Positions 1 through 10,800 of a DNA stretch of 64,000 nt are shown piece after piece. A program made the position numbers and the translations under genes. The stretch lies in contig NC_054572.1 of NCBI RefSeq assembly GCF_017654505.1, forward strand, positions 4,728,349 to 4,792,348, given 5' to 3'. Source of the DNA: Polyodon spathula. Lineage: Eukaryota; Chordata; Actinopteri; Acipenseriformes; Polyodontidae. The notes beneath the pieces were generated by a model, which made no database searches, was not told where the DNA came from, and saw only the letters and a program-made list of their open reading frames with translations. Within the stretch, counting starts at the first letter, position 1, and every line of letters starts with the position of its first letter.

Positions 1-330
1 GGATGATGTGACCCAAGGGAAGCATATAGATGTTGAAGAGAAGAGGCCCGATAACAGACCCTTGAGGGACACCATAAGTGACCGGGTTTGCGTCAACACT
101 GCTTCAATCATAGAAAACAGACTGCATGCGTCCAGATAGGTAAGAGGACAGCCTAGAGAAACAGGTTCCAGAGATCCCAGCATACTTCTGAAGGCAGTCA
201 AGAAGAATGCCATGATCTATGGTGTCAAAAGCAGCAGTTCGGTCAAGGAGGACAAGGACAGAGGGAGCAGCAGCATCAGCATTAAACAGGAGATCATTTA
301 CAATCCGGAGCAGAGCAGTTTCGTACATAC
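1..330 (-). mobile_element. L2-like LINE reverse transcriptase fragment (cut by window edge)
   Basis: On the minus strand the translation shows reverse-transcriptase blocks in order: a TALLRIVNDLLF-like stretch, then VLLDRTAAFDTIDH (the AAFDT core of the fingers/palm), then at 1-70 in a neighbouring frame [17 protein letters not shown]. These are the blocks of L2/CR1-group LINE RTs. The best resemblance is to the other L2-like relic at 35.6-36.7 kb. A frame change lies near 100, so this is a decayed copy. The catalytic FADD block would lie outside the window. No 3' end is visible. Confidence 0.75.
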
Positions 331-394
331 ACATAATAGTGCCAACCTTAACTCGTAACTTCCTCACTTTTGAGGGTGTTGCTTGAGTAGCCTT

Positions 395-397
<3 letters not shown>

Positions 398-439
<42 letters not shown>
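398..439. repeat. (TA)n microsatellite
   Basis: Uninterrupted alternating TA of about 40 bp lies between the L2 fragment and the first V gene. It creates artificial Ile-Tyr reading frames. Confidence 0.95.
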
Positions 440-443
<4 letters not shown>

Positions 444-677
444 CTCCAGGGCCCCAGGGAAATTCCCCCGTCCTCCCCGCCCTCTCGTGGGTCTACCAGG
501 GGTGTCATTATTTTACAATAATGGAGCCAAAATTCAAAATCTTGTGTGAGTAACAAAGACCCCACCATTGGCATTTGCCAGTGTTGGATATGTTTCTATA
601 TCCAAAGTTACTCCTTGTTGTATTAGTGGATTCTGCAGTCAGTTGCTCTGTAAATATTGCTGTTGTTTTTATTACAG

Positions 678-716
678 GATTCTTGTAGGACCTTCCCCTC
701 TAAATGCTGCATTGTG
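678..716 (-). promoter_or_regulatory. 23-RSS of the 0.7 kb V gene
   Basis: Read on the minus strand: heptamer CACAATG (710-716, one change from CACAGTG), 23-bp spacer (687-709), nonamer ACAAGAATC (678-686, two changes from ACAAAAACC). It begins directly after the V exon. Spacer length is that expected of TCR V segments. Confidence 0.8.
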
Positions 717-1050
717 GGCCTCACTGCACAGTAATACACAGCTGCATCATTCACTTCAATCTTGTGGGTGCTGAGTGTCACTGACAATCCCTTTTCACTG
801 ATGTTCATTTTAAAATTCCCTTCTTCTTTTGTTCCAGAGTTTGCATACACTAAAAGTTGTGGATTTTTATTTGGCTGCTGTTGATACCAGAACCATGGGT
901 CGCTTTTAGTTATATTTTGATTACAGTGGATCTCAATAGGCTTCCATTCACGTACTTTAATATTGGGACTTTGAAATATCTGAGACTCGGAGTGACTGCC
1001 TGAAATGACATAATATTACATAATGAACACAAGGCAAAAGGTTGTTGCTT

Positions 1051-1140
<90 letters not shown>

Positions 1141-1385
1141 TATATATATATAAGCCTTTGATATAATATTGGATTGATTTTCAGTTTTGGTGAAAATATG
1201 CTGATCATTTTGAACTCTAAAGAAAGTTACCATTTAGGATTGAATGCATTTCAATGAAATCAAACTTCAGTAAATATTTGAGCCTGCCATTATTCTGCTG
1301 CCCTCAGGTCCTACAATTCTAATAAAGAAAGACATTTCCCAGACTCACATATTAAAACCAGACAGAGAACTCCTGTTAGATTCAT
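717..1385 (-). CDS. TCR alpha/delta V gene, apparently functional (V1)
   Basis: Germline V gene encoding the antigen-binding V domain of a T-cell receptor alpha or delta chain. The leader exon is 1349-1385 (ATG at 1385-1383, reading [12 protein letters not shown]; an in-frame upstream ATG lies at 1401-1403). It ends in a GTGAGT donor, phase 1. The V exon is 717-999 after a TTTCAG acceptor. It is open throughout, with the first cysteine in IEIHC, FWYQQQ in framework 2, and [11 protein letters not shown] at the second cysteine. The roughly 350-bp intron holds a (TA)n tract. The open frame, splice sites and 23-RSS make it a functional candidate. A relic with similar framework 1 lies at 1.8-1.9 kb. 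Chain assignment is not possible from sequence alone. Confidence 0.85.
1052..1152. repeat. (TA)n microsatellite in V1 intron
   Basis: About 100 bp of nearly pure TA with one GATA interruption near 1139, wholly inside the leader intron of the V gene. Confidence 0.95.
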
Positions 1386-1496
1386 CTCAGCTGCCCACAG
1401 CATGTATGCTGTGCCGGTTAGTGTCCTACTGAGCACATTGCTTTAGTGCTGACGTAGTAAATCAGTCAGGAGGTGTATCGTCAAACTGCAACAACA

Positions 1497-1510
1497 TCGC
1501 CATCTGGTGG
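1497..1510 (-). promoter_or_regulatory. CTCF-like motif upstream of V1
   Basis: The minus strand reads CCACCAGATGGCGA, matching the CTCF core consensus CCASYAGRKGGCRS at all but the last position. It lies about 100 bp upstream of the leader ATG and is oriented with the V gene. Motif match only; no binding evidence. Confidence 0.5.
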
Positions 1511-1789
1511 GTTATCTGAAACATTTCTGCACTCAGCACTTTCTCCAGCTCAAGGTCAGACTGGTACATTAACAACATTAGCAAAGAGCTTTTATTATTA
1601 TGATAATGTATTCCAAGGTCCTTGACTGTTTGCAGTTTGTTTTCTGCTCAGTTTTGTAAAATTAATTTGTCATCTTTAATTAACATGGAGCTAATTAAAA
1701 ACTGGATGAAACACTGCAAGGGGAGTTTGTACAGCATTTGACAGCAATGTGTCACGTCAGTTGTGTCACTTCAATTGCTCATATGATGT

Positions 1790-1917
1790 TCCGTGAACAG
1801 GGGCATATTGAAGTTCATTCTCTTTGCATGTAGTCAGTGCCTGTATATTACTGTTGTGTTGATCACAGGGTTCCTGTATCGCCTCCCTCTCTTTAATACT
1901 TGAGACTGAGTGACTTC
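1790..1917 (-). pseudogene. V-exon relic (framework 1 only)
   Basis: After an AATTTCAG acceptor (1918-1920 being its CAG), the minus strand reads SHSVSSIKEREAIQEPC, resembling the start of V1 (acceptor, SHSESQ start, an ATTAAAG stretch, then Cys). Homology fades after about 130 bp. No WYQ block, second cysteine, RSS or leader was found. Interpreted as a decayed duplicate of the V1 type. Confidence 0.5.
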
Positions 1918-1929
1918 CTGAAATTTAAT

Positions 1930-2395
1930 AAGAACTTGATTTTATTCATTACTAACTGAAGTACCCGATGTTCCCTGAGGAAATGCAATATTTCAATATT
2001 TCATGCATGACAAATTGGGGAATGGTAGCCTTATTTATTTTTTCGTTTTGTGGGTTTCTTTAATTTTAGATACATGACTGCTAGATATGGGGTTACTAAA
2101 TAAAGTACCCTGGGGGTCAAAATTCTGAATCCAAACACAGCCCTCGACCTTCCCCTGGATGAAAGAGGAGGCTGTGCAAAGTTTAGTTGCACCTGTAGGG
2201 TCTGAATGCATAAAGGAACAGACAGACAAACTTTCTTCTTTATATATTAAGATTAATTGTATTTATTTTTTATGAATAACGAACAGTAAATCATAAAAGC
2301 AATTTGCTTGTAAGTACACTTTTTGACGTTTTGACCTATTTATTTAATATAAATTCTAAATCATCTTCTTTAAATACATTCTCTAAAGTAGTGAT
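1930..2395. other. No recognised gene
   Basis: AT-rich spacer between the V relic and the (TA)n/Tc1 block. A 64-codon minus-strand frame at 2035-2229 matches nothing I know. Confidence 0.6.
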
Positions 2396-2396
2396 G

Positions 2397-2486
<90 letters not shown>
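2397..2486. repeat. (TA)n microsatellite abutting Tc1
   Basis: About 90 bp of pure TA directly adjoining the left end of the Tc1 element. The element's TA target duplication is part of this tract. Confidence 0.95.
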
Positions 2487-2489
<3 letters not shown>

Positions 2490-4106
2490 TGCCTTGCAAA
2501 AGTATTCAGACCCCTGACCAATTCTCTCATATTACTGAATTACAAATGGTACATTGAAATTTCGTTCTGTTTGATATTTTATTTTTAAACACTGAAACTC
2601 AGAATCAATTGTTGTAAGGTGACATTGGTTTTATGTTGGGAAATATTTTTAAGAAAAATAAAAAACTGAAATATCTTGCTTGCATAAGTATTCAACCCCT
2701 GTGCTGTGGAAGCTCCCAGTTTGCACCGATGAAAGAAATTGCCCTAACGAGGACACAATTACCTTACCATTGGCCTCCACCTGTGAACCTTTAAAGTTAC
2801 TGTCACATTTTCTGGATAAAAACCCCACTGTTGAAGAATCATTGAAAAGGATGTGAATCTGAAGGAAAATGAAGACCAAAGAGCATTCTACAGCAGTTAG
2901 AGATAAAGTAATACAAATGCATAGATTAGGGAAAGGGTACAAAATAATATCCAAGTGTTTGGATATCCCAGTGAGCACAGTTGGATCAATAATCAGGAAG
3001 TGGAAGCTGCATCACACCACCCAGGCACTGCCAAGAAAAGGCCGTCCCTCAAAACTCAGCACTCAAACAAGAAGGAGACTTGTGAGAGAAGCCACAGAGA
3101 GGCCAACAATCACTTTGAAGGGGCTACAGAGTTCAATGGCTGGGAGTGGAGTAATGGTACACCAGTCAACCATATCAAGAGCTCTGCAGAAGACTTGCCT
3201 GTATGGGAGGGTGGCAAGAAAGAAGCCGTTACTCAAAAAGTACCATCTGAAAGCACGTCTGGAGTTTGCCAGAAAACATGAGAGTGACCCAGCTGCGATG
3301 TGGGAAAAGGTTTTGTGGTCAGATGAGACCAAGATAGAGCTTTTTGGCCAAAACTCAAAGCGCTATGTGTGGCGCAAACCTAACACTGCCAATGCCTCAA
3401 GACACACCATCCCTACAGTGAAGTATGGTGGTGGCAGCATCATGCTGTGGGGATGCTTCTCATCAGCAGGGACTGGGCATCTTGTTACAATTGAAGGAAG
3501 AATGGATGAAGCAAAATACAGGAAAATACTGCAAGAGAATCTGCTTCAGTCCGCTAAAAAACTGAAGCTTGGGAGGAAATTCACCTTTCAGCAGGACAAT
3601 GATCCCAGGCACAAGGCCAAAGCAACATTGGAGTGGCTCAAGAACAAAAAGGTGAATGTCCTACAGTGGCCTAGTCAAAGTCCTGATCTCAATCCCATTG
3701 AGAATCTGTGGCACTATTTGAAAATTGCGGTCCACAAGCGTCGTCCAACCAACCTGAACAACATGGAGCAAATCTGCCAAGAAGAATGGGCCAAAATCAC
3801 TCTGACACTGTGTGCAAAGCTGGTACATACTTACCCCAAAAGACTTAAAGCTGTTATTGCAGCGAAAGGTGGCTCTACCAAATATTAATGTGTGGGGGTT
3901 GAATACTTATGCAAGCAAGATATTTCAGTTTTTATTTTTCTTAAAAATATTTCCCAACATAAAACCAATGTCACCTTACAATAATTGATTTTGAGTTTCA
4001 GTGTTTAAAAATAAAATATCAAACAGAACGAAATTTCAATGTACCATTTGTAATTAAGTAATATGAGAAAATTGGTCAGCGGTCTGAATACCTTTGCAAG
4101 GCACTG
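2487..4106 (+). mobile_element. Complete Tc1-like DNA transposon
   Basis: The element is 1,620 bp, flanked by TA on both sides (2485-2486 and 4107-4108). Its terminal inverted repeats are about 212 bp: 5' CAGTGCCTTGCAAAAGTATT and 3' its complement ending GCAAGGCACTG. Each repeat holds an outer and an inner copy of a CTTGCA(A/T)AAGTATTCA direct repeat, the IR/DR layout of Sleeping Beauty-type Tc1 elements. The ends differ at only a few positions. One open transposase frame fills the middle. Length and layout are those of an intact Tc1. Confidence 0.95.
2869..3888 (+). CDS. Tc1-like transposase, full length, DD34E
   Basis: A 339-residue cut-and-paste transposase, the usual length for the family (about 340). 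Residues 1-110 hold two helix-turn-helix DNA-binding regions, with a GRPSKLS hook between them near residues 58-64. The catalytic core follows: D152 in LWSDETKIELFG, D243 in FQQDNDPRHKA, E278 in SPDLNPIENLW, with exactly 34 residues between the last two acidic residues. A GGGS stretch (about 187-190) precedes IMLWGCFS. No stop or frameshift interrupts it and it ends GGSTKY before the 3' repeat. It would act in the nucleus on the flanking inverted repeats. The intact triad and matching ends mean it could be a recent, possibly active copy. Activity cannot be inferred from sequence alone. Confidence 0.93.
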   Translation: MKTKEHSTAVRDKVIQMHRLGKGYKIISKCLDIPVSTVGSIIRKWKLHHTTQALPRKGRPSKLSTQTRRRLVREATERPTITLKGLQSSMAGSGVMVHQSTISRALQKTCLYGRVARKKPLLKKYHLKARLEFARKHESDPAAMWEKVLWSDETKIELFGQNSKRYVWRKPNTANASRHTIPTVKYGGGSIMLWGCFSSAGTGHLVTIEGRMDEAKYRKILQENLLQSAKKLKLGRKFTFQQDNDPRHKAKATLEWLKNKKVNVLQWPSQSPDLNPIENLWHYLKIAVHKRRPTNLNNMEQICQEEWAKITLTLCAKLVHTYPKRLKAVIAAKGGSTKY

Positions 4107-4108
4107 TA

Positions 4109-5050
4109 TATACATACATACATATACACATTCATATGCTCACTTTCCCCCTTTTCTCTCAGTACTTTATCTAAACACAAATGTTGAAGTTTTACTATTG
4201 ATGTGAATCCACCTCCTGCTTTGGTATTGGGTTTGGTAGAAATTACCGGGGTAACATCAGTTTTTGCTACTTCGTCAACGGTAGCAAAATATGACATGCA
4301 TAAGCGTAAGATGTTGCTACCTCGTCAAAATCTGCTACCTGTACCATGTGTCATGTGTGACAATAAGTCATGTGTAGCTATAGTTATTTTTTTTTGGCCA
4401 AGTTAAAACAATCCAACAATTCATCTTGGTGGTTATATAGAGAGTAGTTTAAAATATATCAGATGCAGTACAGATGAAAAGGTATGATATTTTGACATCA
4501 TATAAGCACCCATCAAATCTTGGTATCTTCAATATAGAATTGCCAGTGTATGACATTTTGACAGTCCACACACTGCCATCACATTTTTAACCTTCATACA
4601 TAGAACTGCCAAGCCATGGACATTTGACAGCTGATCTGCACCCATTAAATACTGCTACATTCAATAAAGAACATTATCAAAGTATGATATATTTTAGCCT
4701 TCTATCAATTGCTAGACCTAGTAAAATGTACTAAAATACTGTATAAACATTTTCACAACATGCAGGATTTGCTATATGGGAAACATGTTGATTTATTACA
4801 CTATGTAACACAATGTTTGTTCCTGGGTAGTAAGTGTTATTTCTTAATTGCTTATGCCTCAAAAGTATAGAAAATGGCTATTATTCCCCACAAACTTTGC
4901 TTTTGTGACCAGGACAGTGATATTTTGAAATTTACCTATTTTCAATGAGAAAACGGGCGAATTTGTGTCTTTTAGTTCACAGAAAAAAACAACATATGAA
5001 TCCAAATTAACATGTATTTATACTAAAGTAATACAAAAATGACTACAAAA
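4109..5050. other. No recognised gene
   Basis: AT-rich stretch between Tc1 and the transposase-like ORF. The part from about 4.9 kb may be 3' flank of the element carrying that ORF, but I see no terminal repeat that would prove it. Confidence 0.5.
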
Positions 5051-5053
5051 TAT

Positions 5054-6228
5054 TTAGAAGTGAGTAGTTTTGCGAGATTTACGATTATACTGTAAATCAC
5101 TTTCACGAATCAGCCCCCAAATGTAGTCTCCCATCATGTTCTCATTATACTGTCCTTGGTAGCGGCGTTCAAAGTCCAGTATATCCTGGTGGAAGCGCTC
5201 GCCTTGCTCCTTTGAGTACGCTCCCATGTTCTCCTTGATTTTATCAAGATGAGCATATATATATATATCCTGGATATGGACCTTGAGGGACATCCTACAG
5301 CTCATTGTGCCATAGTTCTTCACCAGAGTCTCAACCAACTCCACATATTTTTCGGCCTTGTGATTGCCCAGGAAGCCCCGAACCACTGCGACAAAGCTGT
5401 TCCAAGCCACTTTCTCCTTACTAGTGAGCTTCTTGGGGAATTCATTGCACTCCAGGATCTTCTTTATCTGTGGTCCGACGAAGACACCGGCTTTGACCTT
5501 TGCCTCAGACAGCTTAGGGAGGAAGTCTTGAAGGTACTTGAAGGCTGCCGACTCCTTATCTAGAGCTCTGACAAATTGTTTCATAAGGCCCAATTTGATG
5601 TGCAGTGGTGGCATCAGCACCTTCCGGGGGTCCACCAGTGGCTCCCACTTGACGTTGTTCCTCCCCACAGAGAACTCCCGCCTGTGGTAGTACGCCTTGG
5701 TGTCCCTGCTGTCCCAAAGGCAAAGATAGCAGGGAAACTTGGTAAAACCGCCTTGGAGACCCATCAGGAATGCCACCATTTTGAAGTCTCCTATGACCTC
5801 CCAGCTGTACTCATCATACTTCAAGGCGTCTAGCAAGGTCTTGATGCTGCTGTAATCCTCTTTGAGGTGCACCGAGTGAGCCAGGGGAAGAGACGGGTAG
5901 TTTTTACCATTATGGAGCAGCACGGCTTTGAGACTCCTGGATGAGCTGCCAAAGAAGAGGCACCACTCATTCTGGTTACAGGCGATTCCGATTGCCTTGA
6001 ACAGACTGGTCACATTGTGGAAGAAGCAGAGCCCATCTTGACGGGTGAAGAAGCTGGTAAAAGGTTGGTGACGCTTCCTCTGATCTGCGACTTGCACACT
6101 TTCATCCAACAAGTTCCACTGCTTGGAAGCTCATGGCAGTGTGGCACCGAGGCGATGGATAAAGGAAGGTCCGGATACGTGATAGCAGATGCATTCTTTC
6201 CAGTCCGACGTTTGGAAGGGTCCACCAT
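5054..6228 (-). pseudogene. Transposase-like conserved ORF, N-terminal frameshift
   Basis: A 352-codon open frame (5054-6112), with its N-terminal extension in another frame (to 6228), so at least one frameshift lies between about 6010 and 6112. Visible features: a zinc-ligand-like FPCYLCLWDSR followed by YYHRR (Cys-x2-Cys then His), a GDFKMVAFLMG block, a PPLHIKLGLMKQ block, and a C-terminal GERFHQDILDFERRYQG segment rich in acidic residues, ending RKSRKTTHF. I recall near-identical uncharacterised proteins from many animal genomes, multicopy and probably transposon-borne, but cannot name the superfamily. Residues IYIY in the C-terminal third come from a short in-frame TA repeat (about 5256-5270). 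The CR1 3' end abuts it at about 6237, so the 5' side is lost. Confidence 0.6.
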
Positions 6229-6236
6229 GCAGAAGT

Positions 6237-8672
6237 AAGAACATAAGAAAGTTTACAAATGAGAGGAGGCCATTCGGCCCATCTTGCTCGTTTGGATGTT
6301 AGTAGCTTATTGATCCCAAAATCTCATCAAGCAACTTCTTGAAGGATCCCAGGGTGTCAGCTTCAACAACATTACTGGGGAGTTGATTCCAGACCCTCAC
6401 AATTCTCTGTGTAAAAAAGTGCCTCCTATTTTCTGTTCTGAATGCCCCTTTGTCTAATCTCCATTTGTGACCCCTGGTCCTTGTTTCTTTTTTCAGGCTG
6501 AAAAAGTCCCTTGGGTCGACACTGTCAATACCTTTTAGAATTTTGAGTGCTTGAATTAGGTCGCCACGTAGTCTTCTTTGTTCAAGACTGAACAGATTCA
6601 ATTCTTTTAGCCTGTCTGCATATGACATGCCTTTTAAGCCCGGAATAATTCTGGTCGCTCTTCTTTGCACTCTTTCTAGAGCAGCAATATCTTTTTTTAT
6701 AGCGAGGTGACCAGAACTGCACACAATATTCAAGATGAGGTCTTACTAGTGCATTGTACAGTTTTAACATTACTTCCCTTGATTTAAATTCAACACTTTT
6801 CACAATGTATCCGAGCATCTTGTTACCCTTGTTTATAGCTTCCCCACATTGTCTAGATGAAGACATTTCTGAGTCAACAAAAACTCCTAGGTCTTTTTCA
6901 TAGATTCCTTCTCCAGTTTCAGTATCTCCCATATGATATTTATAATGTACATTTTTATTTCCTGCATGCAGTACCTTACACTTTTCTCTATTAAATGTCA
7001 TTTGCCCTGTGTCTGCCCAGTTCTGAATCTTGTCTAGATCATTTTGAATGACCTTTACAGCTGCAACAGTGTTTGCCACTCCTCCTGCTTTTGTGTCGTC
7101 TGCAAATTTAACAAGTTTGCTTACTATACCAGAATCTAAATCATTAATGTAGATTAGAAATAGCAGAGGACCTAATACTGATCCATGTGGTACACCACTG
7201 GTTACCACACTCCATTCTGAGGTTTTTCCTCTAATAAGTACTTTCTGTTTTCTACATGTTAACCACTCCCTAATCCATGTACATGTGTTTCCTTGAATCC
7301 CAACTGCGTTCAGTTTGAGAATGAATCTTTTGTGTTGGACTTTGTCAAAAGCTTTCTGGAAATCTAAATAAACCATGTCATATGCTTTGCAATTATCCAT
7401 TATCGATGTTGCATCCTCAAAAAAATCAAGCAAGTTAGTTAGACACGATCTCCCTTTCCTAAAGCCATGTTGACTGTCTCCCAGGACCCTGTTACCATAT
7501 AGGGAATTTTCCATTTTGGATCTTATTATAGTTTCCATAAGTTTGCATATGATAGAAGTCAGGCTTACTGGTCTGTAGTTACCTGGTTCAGTTTTGTTTC
7601 CCTTTTTGTGGATCGGTATTACGTTTGCAATTTTCCAGTCTGTCGGTACCATTACTTCTTTCATTTCTTTGAGTACTACTGGGAGGATCTCATCTGGCCC
7701 AGGGGATTTGTTTATTTTAAGAGCTCCTAGTCCCTTTAACACTTCTGCCTCAGTTATGCTAAAGTTATTTAAAACTGGATAGGAACTGGATGACATGTGG
7801 GGCATGTTGTCAGTATCTTCCTTTGTAAAAACTTGTGAACAGTAATCATTTAATATATTTGCTTTTTTTTTTCTTCATCTACGATTTTGCCATTTGTATC
7901 TCTTAAACATTTAATGTCCTCTTTGAATGTTCTCTTGCTGTTGTAATATCGGAAAAACATTTTGGAATTGGTTTTAGCTCCCTTAGCAATGTTCATTTCT
8001 ATTTCTCTCTTGGCCTTTCTAACTTCCTTTTTGACTTGCGTTTGCAGTTCTGTGTACTCTTTCTGCGTACTTTCTTTTTTGTCCTTTTTTAATGCTCTGT
8101 AAAGTGACTTTTTTCGCTGAATAATTTTTTTAATTGATCTATTAAACCATTTTGGCAATTTAGTTTTACATTTAGATTTGTCTACTTTAGGGATGTAATT
8201 GTTTTACGCCTCCAGTACTACATTTTTGAAGAACAACCATCCTTCTTTTGTGGGTGTTTTCTCTATTTTACTCCAATCTACTTCTGTTAGTCTCTGTTTC
8301 ATACCTTCATAGTTTGCTTTTCTAAAATTGTAAACCTTAGCTTTAGTCATTACTTTTGGGGTTTTAAAAAACACTTCAAATGAGACCATGTTGTGGTCTG
8401 AGTTTGCCAGTGGTTCTCTGACCTCTGTTTAAGTTATTCTATCTTCGTTATTTGAAAAGACTAAATGAAGGCATGCCTCCCCTCTAGTCGGTGCCTTCAC
8501 AAATTGTGTTAGGAAGCAGTCATTTGTCATTTCCACCATTTCTATTTCATCCTCCTTTCTACCCACCGGGTTTTCCCATTTTATATGGGGGAAGTTGAAA
8601 TCCCCCATTAGTATGACTTCTACTTTGCTACACGCATTTCTCATGTCATTGTATAACTGATTATTTTTCTTA
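6237..8672 (-). mobile_element. CR1 LINE, 5'-truncated (copy 1)
   Basis: Non-LTR retrotransposon on the minus strand. Its 3' tail has the 8-bp TAAGAACA-type repeats seen in every copy here. The 5' end stops inside the endonuclease domain near 8672, where sequence changes to the segment duplicated at 59.8 kb. Order from 5': endonuclease piece (LMGDFNFPHIKWENP, 8.6 kb), linker, RT with GVPHGSVLGPLLFLIYINDL and FADDTK, and the C-terminal HFFTQRIVRVWNQLP block. Frames shift several times (around 8430, 8200, 7850 and 6690), and the RT lacks about 18 codons that copy 2 has before PTDWKI. It is dead. Confidence 0.93.
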
Positions 8673-8761
8673 CAATGAAATAGACCTGAACAGGAAATCT
8701 CTGAAAGGATTTGTTTCAGAATTTCTAAGTATGCTCTGTAGGGCAAAAACACGGCTTCCAA
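6299..8761 (-). pseudogene. CR1 ORF2 remnant (endonuclease-RT), broken frames
   Basis: Reading pieces from 5' to 3' on the minus strand: 8429-8761 (endonuclease, its first residues from non-CR1 sequence), 8204-8389, 7850-8158, 6582-7805 (RT core, FADD present) and 6299-6733 (C-terminal thumb region ending ILGSISY). Compared with the open frame at 24.1-26.4 kb, frames break at several places and one 54-bp stretch is missing. The RT would have copied CR1 RNA at chromosomal nicks; this copy cannot encode a working protein. Confidence 0.9.
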
Positions 8762-8789
8762 AAGTAAGGCATGTTTAGTTTCTCAGTTC

Positions 8790-8990
8790 ATGACATTTAA
8801 ATGTCTTGTTTTTAACAGCTCCCCTTATGTCACAGCAATCGTCTTCACCGTGCTCCAAGGGATATTGAAAGCATTTTATATTTTTTTATACCCATCCCCT
8901 GATCTGTGCCTTTCAACAACTTTGTCCCAGAGTTCTTTTGAAAGCGCCTTGGTTATTATAGTTGAGTCTTTGCTTTGAAATGCACTACCC
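8790..8990 (-). pseudogene. Tc1-like transposase N-terminal relic
   Basis: The minus strand reads LSKEL-DKVVERHRSGDGYKK-like blocks typical of the first helix-turn-helix of Tc1 transposases, clearest in the duplicate at 59.9-60.1 kb. No catalytic core is attached here. Frames are broken. Confidence 0.6.
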
Positions 8991-9255
8991 AGCAGAGGGA
9001 ACCTACAGGAACTGCTGAATTTATCCTGAAATTATGTGAATCACTACAGTTTAAAACAAGTGGAGACCAGTTAACTTGGTGTGTGATTTTGAAGGTGATT
9101 GGTTACACCTGAGCTAATTTAGGATTGATATTACAAGGAGGGGGGACACTTATCCAACCAAGCTATTTCTGTTTTTATTTTTAATTAATTTTCTACAAAT
9201 TTCTAGGATATTTTTTTCACTTTGAAGTTATGGGGTAAGATATGTAGATAAATTG

Positions 9256-9256
<1 letters not shown>

Positions 9257-9291
<35 letters not shown>

Positions 9292-9294
9292 GTA
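9257..9294. repeat. Poly-A tract
   Basis: A homopolymer of about 38 A, present only in copy A of the duplicated segment. It could be the tail of a retroposed sequence, but I see no matching body or target duplication. Confidence 0.9.
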
Positions 9295-9299
9295 TTTTA

Positions 9300-10480
9300 A
9301 TTCCAGGCTATAAGTCAACAAAAAGTGAAAAATTTGAAAAGGGGTGTAGACTTAATAATAAATGCCACAATTGCTGTTTTCTTTTCAACAATATTATAGT
9401 TTTATGCTGTCAATATATTTTAGTCCAGAAGATGACAGCATTGTCAAACAGTTTATACTAAAAGTGACCATAATTTAATTCTTAAAATGAAATGAATGAA
9501 ATGAAATGAAATTATACAGAAGCACAGTTATTAAGAACATGAATGTGTTTTGCAGCAACACATAGATCCCATTATACAAGTCCTGAAGCATGGTGTATTG
9601 TGTCTCCACACGGTGAATCTCAGTGTCACATACTGGAAAAGCAACTCAGTCCCGGCAGGTTCAGTGTGTTTGTCCGTCTGTAAAAAATCAATACATAAAA
9701 AAGTAAAGAACCAGGCAGGCTGCATTAATAGGGCTCCAAATTAAATATAATTGACATCAAAGGTGCTGTAGTGTTGGAGGGGTGTGGCCCGTATAGAACT
9801 GTATTGGGAAGCAGAGCAAATAGTTTCCTGTGGAAGAACTGCCATTGATTTGTGTAACTCTATATCCTAGGAAGGGTGACTGATGTAAATTAGTGCTAAA
9901 AATATGCTGACCTATTGCAATTGTATGTGTGAATATGTAGCTTTCTCACTAACCTTGGCATGACAATAGAGAGACTGGATCAATTCAGTTAGGACGTGCA
10001 GATCAGTCTCACTGTATTACAAAGAGATCTTTTTTTTCTTAATGATGTTTATCAGTGAAGTAACTGTGGCTAAACGGTTTATTGTCAATGTTTGTTTTAT
10101 TTCTCTAGTCCAAGAGGAAGAATTTGATTGGGTTGTTTATACTGATCATTTTAAAACTTTACACATGCTTTTGATTTTGGGGAAGCCTTTGTCAATGTGT
10201 TTACTACAGTAATATTTATGAGGGGCATTGATGCTGGTTTGTATTAATTGTAATACAAATAATTATCAATCATCCACATAGTCTATACATTTGTAGACCT
10301 AGGTATTGGCAGCCTATACCTGCAATTAGTAAATACACTGGAACATCTTCACCTTTATGTTCTAGTAAGAATGAGTGTTGAAATAGCTTACAAGAGGTAC
10401 CACTGAACAAGCAGATCTAGTTTAACAAACAATATGTCTTAAATGTAACCGCTCTGTCACTGAGGTATTGCATTACCATG
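9300..10480. other. No recognised gene
   Basis: The part to 10136 belongs to the duplicated segment; 10137-10480 is AT-rich unique-looking sequence. No convincing coding region on either strand. Confidence 0.6.
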
Positions 10481-10494
10481 TTTAATGCCCGCTA

Positions 10495-10800
10495 TGGACA
10501 CCTTTACCATTAATCACAGCTTTAAGTCGACTTGGCTCTTTTTTACCAGTTATTCAAACCTTTCTTATGATATTCTGGACCAGTCCTGCTTGCAGATTTC
10601 CTATAACAGAACTGTGTTCTGCTACCTTTCTTTTTAAATCAGTCCACAGCATTTTAATAAAGTTAAGATCTGGAGACTGAGAAGGCCATTCCAGAACATA
10701 TATCATCTTCTTTAGATTGAGAAACATTGACACATTCTTTCTCTCATCCTTTCCATTCTTTAAAGAGGTCAATTCAAACACTATCACCATCTGCTTTGCA
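10495..10800 (-). pseudogene. Tc1-like transposase C-terminal relic
   Basis: The minus strand reads [18 protein letters not shown], the third catalytic block of Tc1 transposases (normally PDLNPIE-LW). Pro is replaced by Phe and the catalytic Glu by Lys. Downstream residues [10 protein letters not shown] match the family's C-terminus. No first or second Asp block is adjacent. Dead fragment. Confidence 0.75.

Larger units (their letters stand above)
8685..10136. repeat. Duplicated segment, copy A (partner at 59811-60669)
   Basis: From CTGAACAGGAAATCTCTG (about 8686) to GATTGGGTTG (10136), the sequence matches 59811-60669 closely. About 600 bp (roughly 8984-9588, including a poly-A run) is present only here. 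The left edge coincides with the truncated 5' end of CR1 copy 1. The right edge coincides with the LTR insertion point in copy B. The segment contains the N-terminal part of a Tc1-like transposase on the minus strand. Confidence 0.85.

Noticed and set aside
910..1233. Open frames of alternating Ile and Tyr (also near 2.3-2.6, 29.3-29.6 and 30.5-30.8 kb)
   Set aside because: They are translations of (TA)n microsatellites, open on both strands, with no conserved sequence around them.
2035..2229. 64-codon minus-strand frame
   Set aside because: Short, no similarity recognised, next to decayed V sequence.
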